From: Istiophorus platypterus
Lineage: Eukaryota > Chordata > Actinopteri > Istiophoriformes > Istiophoridae
DNA: 64,000 nucleotides
Assembly (NCBI GenBank): GCA_016859345.1
Contig: CM029124.1
Span: forward strand, 12,488,480 to 12,552,479
Direction: 5' to 3'
Numbering within the stretch: position 1 is the first letter of the stretch; each line of letters opens with the position of its first letter. The position numbers and the translations under genes were made by a program. Below, one piece after another: positions 35,858 through 48,987 of the stretch. The notes under the pieces are model-generated. The model ran no database searches. It was not told the origin of the DNA and worked only from the letters and a program-made list of their open reading frames with translations.

Positions 35858-38800
35858 GAGACGTATTTCACATCATTCATTAAACTTGTTGGAAAAACAT
35901 CAGTGAAAGATGATCACCTAGGTACTTGAAAAATTTAGTAGAGAAAAAAGAAATAATACAATGAGGCAAAAAATAGAAAAAAGCTAATGCTGTAACCTCT
36001 GCTTTTTTTCAGTATCAACTTTTTGTATCACTGTGGACCTTCTTACACCTATTTATTCACGTGTATGTGGACATGTGTCTCTGTGTGTCCTCAACTTCCT
36101 CACCCCCACAGCACTTGCAGTTTTCTTCCTCTCCTGAACCCCCAGGGGTGAAGCGGGAACATCTCCTTTTGAGGTGTTGAGCTCCAGTCGGCGTGCTCCG
36201 TCCCACTCCTCCCTGTGGTCACTCTCCACACTCAGGGCCTGGCCGCGCTTCGTATATGATACTGCTGGGGGCACAGACGGACCCACTAGAAGAGACAAAA
36301 CACGGGATCAGATTTAAGTACGTAGCACCAAGCGCCCACTCACTGCTACAGCTCCAAAAGGGCTATTTAGACAAAAATTAACAGAAAAGGATTGTGTCAT
36401 TACAATAGTGCCAAGAAAAGCCACTCAAAGCCATGACTTACACAACACCTGGTCTGTAAGATATTATTCTCTGCAGAAAACAATTCTTTTCATAGGTTGT
36501 ACAGTAACAGAGGCCAGGGTGAGCAGGTACAAGGCAAAGCTGTTCCCTCCTCATGCTTTAAGTGCTGTTTCTGAGGGAGCTGCAGGAAAGCAGCCAGCCA
36601 GCAGATGGCGGCAGACACAATGGCCCCACATGACATAGAGGGAAGCTGCTATACAACCAGTGCAATGGTCATGTTGAGTCACTGGTTTGTGCATTTAATT
36701 ATACTGTTTATGAAAACTAAACCTCCTTAACTGTTTAAATGTGTAGTCTGGGTTTTGTGTACATCTTTTTTCCACCACGATAGTTGAAAGCTGAAATGAA
36801 ATCTACAAACATAAGTAATAAGATGTGCTTTATTCATAGTTCCCGAGAAGAAAATAGTTTGTAAAGCTTAATCAGCTTCGTTCAGCTATATAAAAGCACC
36901 AGTCCTCAGTGATGGAAAGCAACTTCCCTCTACACAACACGCAGCCAGCAGCACTCTCAGAGCTGGGAAGAACGAGGTTACTTTACTTGGCTTCTCTACG
37001 ACACCACCACCACCACCACCATCATCATCCCCACCATGATCACTGTAGCGGCGCTGCTTCTGATTGGCCGAGATGCTGCGTGTGACCTTGGGATGTGCGG
37101 GAGAAATGCTCGAGCTGTTGTTGATGTCACTCGTCGGCCGCTGTCGCTGACCCAGGATGCTGTTAGTCAGAGGCTCGCTCCCCTCGAACTGAAATAGAAA
37201 AGCCAGAGGATGAGGCATGCGGTCAGTGCAACTAATGGTGATCATGTCAGGACAATGCATATCAAACAAACTGACCTCTGGAGCTTTTCTACCCAACAGC
37301 AGATAGGTGGCCATGACATCATCGTACTTCTGGCTGTGTAGAGACTCTGTGATCTCATCTTTGGGGAAACCCATCGTCACCATGAGCTCTGGTGGCGGAT
37401 AAAATTACGGCCATCATAAATCACAGAGTCAGTCCTGGACATGACATAAATAGTGACATCCACACACACTCATGCACACACAGACGCACGCTCAGTCAGA
37501 CACACCTATTCGGGAGGAATCACTGAAGTCCGCCTCAGGCTCGATGTAAGGTTTTAGCTCCTCCTCCTCATGACCCACATTCATCCAATGGTCTTTCATG
37601 ATTTGCTAGCAATGAAACAAGACAATTAGAACGCGTGTATGTCCAGTACAATTAGTTCAACTGCAATTTCAACTTTTAATCAGATAATTCATCATGACTC
37701 GAGTCAGTTAATTATGCAACATGACAGTTAAGTACACGGCAAATGACAGAGCAGGCAAAACTTTTTGAAGTTTCTGCAAGTTCAGCAGTGGATGAAAAAC
37801 AGTGTGATCATCTTTTATTATTGGTGGAGAAATCTTTACCATTGAACTTCAAACTGAGTGTGAATTGAACTTAAACTTATATATTGTTTGCAAATAAGAA
37901 ACAAGCTATGCATGCCTAAATGCCTAAAATGCCCAACAATTTTGTTGTGTTTATTTAGTTTTATTCCTTACAATGCTTCAACATTTTTCTTATTTAGTTT
38001 TATTATTTTATTATTACATCATATAATAATGGAAGACCACTCTTTAATCCCAGATGAATAATGTTTCTAAATCTTCATCCAACAGGCTGTAAATTGAAGT
38101 GTTCTGCTGGTTCATATTAACAACAGCAAAAGTTATATGCTTTCAGATGACAATGGTGCTCCAAATCATTAGGAGTGTCTGTTCGACTGAAAGCGTGCTG
38201 CTGTGCAAAACATTTGTGAATGGAGAAGAAATAACTGTGAAGGTGCACGAAAGCAAATGCTGGTAATACCTCCAAACTGCCTCGTTTGACAGGGTTGAGC
38301 ACAAGTAGTTTCTTCAGCAGGTTTTCACAGTCTGTGGACATGTAGAAAGGGATGCGGTACTTCCCTCGTAGGACTCTCTCCCGCAGCTCCTACACACCAA
38401 GACAGAGAAAAAACCAAATGAGTAAGTAGCAACAAAAGATTGCAACACAAGATTATTCCTGTATTTTTTTTTATTAATTTTTTGCTATTTGAGGTTAGTA
38501 CAACAAACTGTAAATTATTTCTGTATAAAGGAGTTGTGGTGAACATGGAGCAAACGCCTGCCTATTCACTCATCCATCAGATATGGAACAACATTTACAT
38601 TAATGTGGAGTCATGTCTCTGGCCGTCCGGTGAATCTAACCTCATTCACTTTTGTCTAGCTCTATTTTTGGTCTACCTTATCTCTTGAACAAAATATTTG
38701 GTTCTTTAGTTACTAAATGCTTCACAGTATTTACTGGCAATACTTTTAGTGTGCAGCGTGTTTAACAGAGCTTTTTTGTTTTGTGACTGGAAACAAATGG

Positions 38801-41800
38801 TTGCCATGAAATGAAAACAATGTGCTGAAAAGCACTTAAAAAGTTCTAGAATTGTGGTAAACAGCTCAATTGGGCGATAATTATCTGTCAGTTCACCAAC
38901 AAAAGCTCTTTTCACATCAATTGTTAATACTCCACAGGTCACTATAGATCACTTTGCGCAGCTATAAAACTCATAACAAATAACCAAATTTAGAAATGTG
39001 CTCTTTTCCTAACCTGCTGCACTGACTGTGACTTCTCTATGATGTCTCATTCAAATCAACAGCAGCAGGAAATTCCAATCTTAATTTGGTTATTCAAGTC
39101 ACGCAGTTTTTGGTTGATGCATGTAAACATCATAACTTGGTTAGAATAGCTTGATTTCATATCTCACTTATAAGAAACTCGGTTATGATACCAGGATGTA
39201 ATACTTCACTTTGCACTTGTCCTCTAAATTGGCCTTTGCTATCTATACAAATTCAGATTCAAACAGAATTATTCATTTATTTTTGATGCATACATGTATT
39301 GGTATTGTTTTTTTTCCCCCTGCAACAGAGGTGACTCGTGTTTTTCAAATGAGCTAGGGTGTACAATGTGTCTTCCAAAATGTAAAAAGTTTTTATTCTT
39401 ATGAAAGAAAAGTTGCCGCTCTAAAGGAAAAATTTCAAACGTCTTTACTCAAGAGCACTAAGAGAAGTACCAGGGAGTTGAGGAAAAAAACACGCAGTTA
39501 CAGAGAGGGCAAAAGTCTCAGCAAAGTCTTTTTCCTAAAGCCAAGAAGGATGCAGATGCTGCAGTTCAAGCAAGTTATGTGGTGAGTGTGTAACCTTAAC
39601 CCTAATGTTGAAGTGGACCTCCTATGAGACTACAATATGAGCAGCGGCCGGAAGCCAATTTGAGTTTGAGACTCTGGTGTAAGCGGAGAAAATGCCGCAT
39701 ACCTGTGTAGTCTCTCCCCCATGGCATTTGAAAAATGACAGCACTAGTTGGCCGAAGAAGGAAAAAAAAAGGGGGCTTAGGAGAGAAATTTGAATCCAGA
39801 GTACTTTCCCATCTCTGCACCACTGACCAATTGGTGCATAGAGGTTTTACTGACTGATTGTCTGTTGTAAAGGGGGTTTCAGAAAGTGTTAAGGTAAGAT
39901 GACATAAGTCTTCCATTTAACAAAAATACTCTACAATTAACCCCTGTAAACTAATGTCAGTAATAAATAAATATAAAACAGAGGGATGATGGAGCAAATA
40001 TTTACAAGGCAGAAGTGTGATGTTACTGTACTTTTAGACAATTCGAATATCATTTAATTTGAAGCATACTGAACCCTTTATCAATATGTCTTTGATAGAG
40101 GTAAAAAGTATTAATCATGGCGACAAGTATGGCTAATCATAGGGTACGTCATCAAAGTAAACAACTTGAGTAAGACCTTTTTAAAGCTTCAGTTCCTGAA
40201 CACAGTGATACTCATCAGAACCAGAGGACGTGCAAACCTTTAGGTTCTGTCCGTCGAAGGGCAGGGATCCGCTGACCAGCGTGTAGAGGATTACCCCGAG
40301 GCTCCAGACATCCACTTCTGGTCCATCGTACTTCTTTCCCTGGAAGAGTTCTGGAGCAGCGTACGGTGGAGACCCACAGAAAGTGTCCAGCTTACTGCCC
40401 ACAGTGAACTCGTTGCTAAAGCCAAAGTCAGCTATCTTGATGTTCATGTCTGCATCTAGCAACAGATTCTCTGCCTGAGGTGGGGAGAAAGGAGGAAAAC
40501 CATCAGGTGGATTGTCAAGTTTACCAGCACTGACAGAACATGTTGATTATAGACAGAGAAAGTCCGGAGAAATCAGACCTTCTCAGGGAGAGGAAGAGTT
40601 TAGATCCTCACCTTTAGATCCCTGTGTACTATCCTCCTCTGGTGACAATACTGCACTGCAGACACAATCTGAAATACAAACACACAAATCATTGCAGGTA
40701 TATTAAATATTAAGAAAAAAAAATTATAGAGCATTTTTCAAAATATTCATAGTTCTTTACACAAAGATAGAAAATATAAGAGGAAGATGGATAAATATGT
40801 AAAATGAATAAAAGGCGTGACAACATGGACCAAAAAGCACAACAGGAATGCCCCTCGCAATTGTTTTCATTCTGTTTTGTTTATAAAATGTTACAAAATT
40901 AGGACTGACTCACTGTTGCCATGCTACAGCTCAAACCACAAAAAAGGAAAAACCTTTTTTTTCACAAAAGGCTTTTCCTCATCAAGCAAACAGGTTTGTC
41001 AAACCTGAAGTCAATTAATTTATTTTTTCCTGATTTCCAGATTTATTGTCAGTGTGGCAGAAAAGTTTCAATTATGTGCTCTATATCCAAAGGTCTGGCA
41101 AGTTTACCTTGCATCATGGTAATGGAAATACCATTCAATGCAGCTCCTCAGTATTGCTAATTTTTGACAAAACCTGGTTTAGTGGGGTCAAACTTGGCAG
41201 AAAATTTTGAGCTTCACAGGGCCTTGTAATCTTCATCTGAGTTTTATGAACTGCAATTCACATGCAAGTCAACACTCAACTGTTGCTATGCCAGTCGCCA
41301 GGGAAATTTCGCTGGCATATGCCAGGACAGCTACATTATCAATCGAACAGAAAACACACTGTTCTTTGACAAATGCCACCCACCCGCCCGTCGGCACTCA
41401 GGCATACACATGAACACTTTCTGAATGCTGAGCTATCTGTGCCGTTACACATGCACGGACATGCAAAAATCCCAGTGTGCCTCACACATAGTTCCACTGA
41501 GTATTCAAAAACCCTCAATGAGTGGTTTTAAAATATGAAAAGCCAGAATAGCAACCAAAAAAAAAACACCCAACAATATCTTGCTTATGCTTCACTTAAC
41601 GAAAAGAGATAAATGTTCTAATTCTGTTCATTTTAGGGCACAAGTAAGCATGAAAGAGGCTACCTCATTGCCTCATTGCCCTTGTAGCACCACTAGATGT
41701 CAGGGCAGCATCTATAAGGAAGTTGCCCCCCCCTCGTTCCCTCAGACAAAGCTATCCACGCTCTTTCCTCTGCAGATGGTGACGAAGCTTGATCTTGGTG

Positions 41801-44800
41801 CATGCAGACCTAACTCTGAAAACAGTGATGGAATGACGACAGAGGTGCGAGAGCGCTGCGAGACTGATGACTCACCTGTCTGAACTTGGCCCTGGCCTCC
41901 TTCTCCTTCATTCTGCCATGAGCCACTAGATAGTCAAACACCTCACCTGGAGGACACAGAAGAAATATACAATTATTAATCCATATATTCTCATCATGTG
42001 TTCATGCTTGCTGTGAGGTGAGCGTCTACCAAATGACACGTTTTACAATGAAGTATTTGAGACAGAGAGTTATAGAATTTTAAAGATCCAGATGTTCTGT
42101 GATGTACATTACATCAGAAGCAACAGACAGACAAGAACAAATAACTGCAGAAATAACAGGCAGGAATGCACTCACAAAATCAACTAAATGTCATACATTC
42201 AGTGTACAAGCATTAATGCGTCACTCACCACCACTGGCATACTCCATCACCAAATAAAGTGTCTTCTCTGTCTCAATCACCTCAAATAATTTCACTGCAA
42301 GAGAAGGAGGCAGGGAAAAAAAACCACGTCTTAACAGTAGAATAGATCTGTTTTTTCACAAATGGAGGTTCTACATTGGTGTTAGCTGGGTTGATTGGTC
42401 TGGTTAGAGTAACATTATTGCAGTCAAACTGATATCTGAGTTTGAATGAAAATACAAATCAGATAACAGGAAATTAGAGCATCCCACTCAAAAAATGATC
42501 AATAAATCTATAGAACTTTAATTTAAGCATGACCTCCATTTTGGTTTTGTTTATTAATAAGAATTATATTTCTTTGATGGATCCAGCAGCAAATTATACT
42601 GGTTTTACAAGGTGTTTTTGCTCTGATGTCATCAGGGCCCAGTCTGAACTTACCTATATTTGGATGATTCAGTATCTTCATTATTCGGACTTCCCTGAAG
42701 AGCTGTTGAGACACAGATGGACATTTAATGCATCTGGGAACATGTCAAATGACATTACAAGCAGTGACCCTGCATCTCAGCTCTGTGAAAGCTCTGTTAG
42801 AAAATGTTTATGTAACGCTGATTAGGGAGCTAAGCAAAACTGAACCAAAGTGTGTATACATCTGAAACTGGATTAAACTCTGCAGGAACATGAGAGGACC
42901 TGAGGATCATAGGACTATTATACTGCGTAAAGCAATATGGCTATCACTGACAACGTTGCACTAACCCTTGCCCTACACAGATAAGGAGCAGAATTACAAC
43001 TCCACTGACATGCTGCTGTCCAGCCAGCCAGCCAGTCAGCCAGCCAGCCAAATAGCCAGAATAACACACAGCCAGCCACTTCAGAGCAGCACTACACAGG
43101 CTTACAGCCTGCTAGTTAGACATCTGCTGCCTAATATAATCGTCTTAACATTGACTTCCAAAAATTAGCAGCAAAATCATACTGATGCCTTAGTCCTGCA
43201 GTTCTAGAAAACAAAATATAGCAGAATTTGAGCTCTTTTACAAGATTTAATTTGATAAGAGTCCCTCTACCGCAGAGGGGGAAAAGTTTCTATCCAGTCT
43301 TGGGAGAAACACCTAAAAAAAAAATCACTATGTAGAAGAGCTGAGTGCAAGGTCAGCTCCTCCTCAGTCTTGCCATGACCGATTGTGTCAGACGAGCTCC
43401 AGCAGCCACTTAGAGGTGCTGTTGAATCATTTACATTCTGCTGATTCCCAGTCGATGCTGAGCTGAGGCTGTGTTAAAAGTGTTAAATTTCAACGCTCCC
43501 TCGACTGGGATTTAGCATCTACTGCTACCGGAGACAGAACACAGATTTTGCCATTGCAGACCACTTTGACTGAGCAAAAAGGTCATGAGTGATGCTTTCA
43601 TCGCCAGCCTTTTTTAAAAAGAGAAAATGGACAGTTACTCTACGTCATTATTGAACATGTAAAAAATAAAAAATAAAAATTTAGAAAAGTCAGAATGGAC
43701 ACTATAGTGGTCTGTATGTGTGTGTGTATATCAGTGCGTATGTGCAACATTTCTAATGGTCCTTTTAAGTCTTACATAAGTGTTGGGATAGTCTATGTTT
43801 CTAGGTCATCAAACACAGCCATTATACCAGTGTGAGCAGGCCCGACTGTGGGATCTCTCAGCTACAGTCTGGTTCAACAACATGCAGGTATCCTCTCTCA
43901 CTCTAATTCTTTCTTCTGTTCTGTCTCTACTTGCTCACCTGCCTTTTTTTCCCCCCTTTCTGCCACTTTGCATCTTCTTAGACCCTGCACATGCACAAAC
44001 GCACACACACAAAAAATCCCATAAAAAGAGTAAGAACCCAACAAAGATTTATTTTTAATACTAATAAGTTTTGACCATGTAGCCAAGGCCTGTTATAGAT
44101 TTTTCTCTTGTGCCATAGAGGTACATTTTTGGCCAAAAATTATTTAAACTGCATTAATGAGCCACTCTGCAGCACTGAGAGACATCTGAACCATGAATGA
44201 TCAAGGGCACTGTAGCTCTCACATACTGTACACCACCCTGCTGCTGAAAAACTCTGTAGGGCATCAAATTTTTATTAATCCACAGTTGAAAATAGTTCCT
44301 AAAACATGCACTATTGAGTCCTTTCAGTGTTATGTAGAAACCACGGCAGCCTGGCTGTTTTGGTGTGCATTATTCTCTAAATCTATCCTAAATTTTCTCA
44401 TTCGCTTGTAAAGCACTTTGAATTCTACTTGATTTGTGTTAAAGGTGCTATATAAATAACGGTTGATTGATTGATTGTTTGATTGGTTGGCTGATTTATT
44501 GATTGACTGATGTTTTTGTCTCCAAATCCCTCAATTCCTGAATGGCTCAGTGTAGCATGTGTTTGGTAAGCTCTGCTCCATATTCATCAGCTGCTATGTG
44601 GACCTGAGAGGTTCCCCCATGGTAACAAAGTCAATTAGACTGGATATACACTGACACAATAACCAAAAGATGTCCTGCAGTACACAAGAATAAACACACA
44701 ATCAAAGCCTCAAAAATGCATCCATCCACGCAAGTTCTTTTACATGTGACGCATCCATCAAGACAGAAATTCTTTATTATTCTGAATCAGACATGGACTA

Positions 44801-47800
44801 AAGAGTCAGTGTTTACCTCTATCACTTATCTCTTCCTCTATCTGCCTCTTTCTCTCTCTCTTGTTTGTGTCATTGCCCTAGAGCCCCTCACATGGGAAGC
44901 ACGCGTGCAGCCACTTGGAAACAAAAATGAGAACAAATCTGGGTAGGGCGGTGGAAAAAGACAACAATAAACACAGTGCCTGTCAATACAAGCTCAATAG
45001 GGATGGAGCCACCATGGAGGCTGACAGGAGATAATGAGTTTGGTGTCTTTGATCCAGTCTACCATAAATATCAATAATATCTACGGGCATAAAGAGGAGT
45101 CACAGTGTGGCACAAAGCAGCTTTTAAGGTGGTTCTGATCCAGGTGAGCAAGTGATGAATACTCTGGCCAAACTTTCTTGAGGAAAAATTACCTCCTTTT
45201 AAATCAAAGTGAATCAAAGTGGCGGATTCATCTGAGGAACTGAGACAGTGACTGACAAAAATGATTACAAGAAAAACAGGAAAAACTAAATGTGTATCAC
45301 ACACATGAAAACGCGCCTTTTCCAATGTGCCCGAATCTCAGTAGACTGTGCCAGTGACCTACTTCCAGTCACCCAGGGGCGGCCAGACTCCCAAACTAGC
45401 CTTAATTACAGCAGAGTCCCCGTGCAGAAGGAGAAGAACAGCAGATATCAGTCTAGGAGCACTTACTGGCTGGACTATTTCAGTCACAGCAGCACAGCTG
45501 CTCATTCAACATAGAGATTATTGATAGGATGAGTAGCCTGGAAGCCCTCATCCCTCTAATGAGTGCGTGCATGCATGTTTTCATGTGCCCAAAAAGTACC
45601 TTAAAACCACTTATCAGTAAATAACCACTGCTTGCTGTCTGTCAGAGAAAGAGAGGGAAAGATAGAAAGACAAACAAAGGCAGGCAGAGGGATCGAAGGT
45701 GTCACTGCCATTCAGACGCACTGTCCTGGCCTCATCTCCAGAGGTGCTGAAAATAACCCAAACAAGAAAAGGCCCTTCTCTCTATCTCTGCCTGCTTCTA
45801 CAACGATGTGTAATTTGTCATTAATTAACCACAACATTTAGAGACAAGTCAGCAGCAGACATTTTTACCAAAAAGCCCATTTTAACTATCAATCAAAGCC
45901 ACAACAGCAGTGAAAACATATACCAGAACAGGTACACCATAAATATCTTAGCAGCTTCAACATTTGACTTGTATTATGATTCACCTCGGACAATAGTGCT
46001 GTCTGTCTAATCACATTCCACTTATCTTAACAAGACAAAAGCTGTTCTAGCCCATGGGCTCGACAGCAGTTCATTGGCTAATGCAGCATGGCAGGCGCAA
46101 GACAGACACAAACAACAGCCATTAAGAGAGCATGACCCCATGATGGGCTTTTTACAACTGACAGAAAATACACTAATAGACTTAAAGTATGTTTTGAGGG
46201 CTTTCTGACTGCCCTAAAACCAGAAAAGATCATAAAAATCACATTCAGATATAAAGATGGTGAGACCAACGGTTACCACTGTGGTTTCAGTTTGGGTTTG
46301 TTATAGTTTTAGGAGATGCTGCCAGTGTTTCTGCCACGTCCTTTACACTCTGCAGCCTTTTTGGCGTCACAGACCAAATGGCTCCACCTTTCTTAAATGT
46401 GAATGCGTCCTGCGTTTTAACAGCACAAGCTTTGGTTTTGTCTGAAACAACACATCCACAACAGCATGTCTGACTAGTTGATCATATAGCCTTTTAAATA
46501 CTTTGTTAGTGTTGTATTTGTTGAGGCAATGAAAAGAAACAAGTCATATTTACAGATTTAAAAGACGCAGAGAGCGGTGGGATGGTGGGATGAGAGCAGT
46601 GTTTGCTCAGTGATAGAGGGGATTAATGGAGAGGCCTATTTTAGGGCTAAAATGCCTGAAAACCATGACAACGTCAACATCCCAGACCACAGTTGACTTG
46701 TGATACATTTCCTGTGGCAGATCTAAGGAGGTGCTTTAGAAGCTCAGCTGACCTCATTTCCTGTTACGCTGAAACCACCACAAAGTCACACCAGGGCAGA
46801 GAGCGCCAGTGGGCCCTAACAGAACAGACCAAAGCTTCATTCTAAAACTCATGACTCAGTCTGGCCTCTGCTTACCTTTTTTTTTTTTTTTCTTTTTCCA
46901 AATCAAATAATCAGAGGGAAACACCAAAGATAAGCACAGGAAAAAAGTGATAAGTGATGGATCTTTATCTTTTCATCTCGTTATCTCTGCAATACTTTAC
47001 ATCTTACTCTTAGATGAGCGAGAGGATGCCTGTGTGTATAGATCAATTAATGGCGGTACACAGGTACACGAATGAATGCATGCATGTGAAATGTTGCTAA
47101 TACTTTGACTGCAACACTAAAAAAAACTGAGGTCCTTCCAGCTAGAGCCTCCTCCAATAAATCAAAGGATCTCCTGTGTATCTCTGTATGAAACATGCAG
47201 GCTTGTATATGTGTATGTGTGTGCGCACGCACACGTGTGTGCATGTGTGCATGTGTGCATGTGGCTGTATAGGATCTGCTAGAGCGCTGGCTGTGCCTAC
47301 AGTGCCAGATGGTGTACCCACAGCCTGGCTCCTGGGAGACCATAAAAAGAGAGATCAGTGGCATTTTGACAGGCTAACATGAAAGAGCCACCGTGAACAG
47401 TGAGTGGATGAGTGATGTAGCCAGATCAGACTTCTCAAACCTTGCTCACCAACACTGACCAACTAACAGGGCTCGCAAACAAAAGAGAATCAAGTCAAAA
47501 AAACACTAACAGTATACAATGAAATATATGCATTGTTCAGTTCTTCCCTGGGTTTATCCTAAATACTAAATATTTAATCAACTCTAGAGCAGAGCAAGAG
47601 AAGGAGACAAGGTCGGCTTTTTGGATGCACCAGAGTATCCTTCAACCTCTGCTCTACAGGCATGTAAAAAGCCTGAGTCACTGAATCAATAATTACGCCC
47701 GTCTGTTGTTTATATCTGCCTCTAGAAATAGCCTGCTCAGCTATACAGAAGGGCATTTTTAACCATGAAAATGTACACTGTGCTATGATAAATTTACAGT

Positions 47801-48952
47801 CCAAGAAGCTGTGCTGCACAACTGCTATGACTACCTTGGCATGGATGTTAGGGGGGAAAAAAACCTAATTTTTGTATGGCTTCTTAAAATTTATATCCAC
47901 TCCCTGTTACATTGCCTTGCTGCCTTCCCAGGTTAAGGGGCATGATGGGAAAAGGGCAACAGGAGCAGCCTTGACAGCACAGTGAAATTTGGTCTAGATT
48001 TCTAAACATGAAAAATGCCTCTGACAAAACAAGGACAAAACAAGCAGCCAAGGCAAAATTACTGAAATGACTGATGTCAGTGAGAGATGTTTACATCCCT
48101 CAAAACCAAAGTTGTAGACGGTGCCAAACAGGATTTTCCAAATAAAAGGGAATATTAGATTTTAAATACTCTGGAGAAAGTAAAATGATCCTGAGTGCTC
48201 CACTAGAATCCCAAAGTCTATTTGATAAATTAGAGTGGTGGGTTTCAATTCTTGCCCTCTGGAACTAACTTTTTAACCAGCAGCACTATGAGCTCCAAAC
48301 ACCAGAAATATGACAGTGACTCGGAAAACAACTGTGTTAAAGTGAATGCTCCTTTTCAATGCATCCATAGTAGAGCTTTCACATGGATCGCATAGGACAC
48401 TAAGTCAATAAGTCAATCGATTCAATCCAGGAGACAACTGCTGCATTATAAGACAAGCTTCTGCATTGCAGATGACGCCTCTGTATAGCATTACACCAAT
48501 CTATAGTACAATGCAGAGGACATAAAGATATACAACTACATATAAGCTTCATACAAAGATACAAGCATCTCTACACTTGAATACAGATACACAAACACAC
48601 ATGAGATTTAATACATGAAAGTTTGTGTACATGCAAACATAAACATGCATACATGCTCTCACACCAATAATAGTTCAGCCCTGATGAAAAGCTGTAGGAC
48701 TTCTACATAGTGACCCTCCCCGGTCTACTGAAGCTGACATCTGAAAGGCCCACTGAATAATTGATCAGAGAGATCCTGATTGGTCTGCAGTCTCACATGA
48801 TATGTCTGCCCTGCTACATACATCACCAGGCAGTGCACAACCCAACCCATTGAGTGTGTAACCGCCCATCATGACCTAGACAAGACCCAAATCGGTGAAG
48901 TCACATTCTGTTTATATTCAGAATCTTAATGCCACATAGACCGGCACACGCG

Positions 48953-48987
<35 letters not shown>

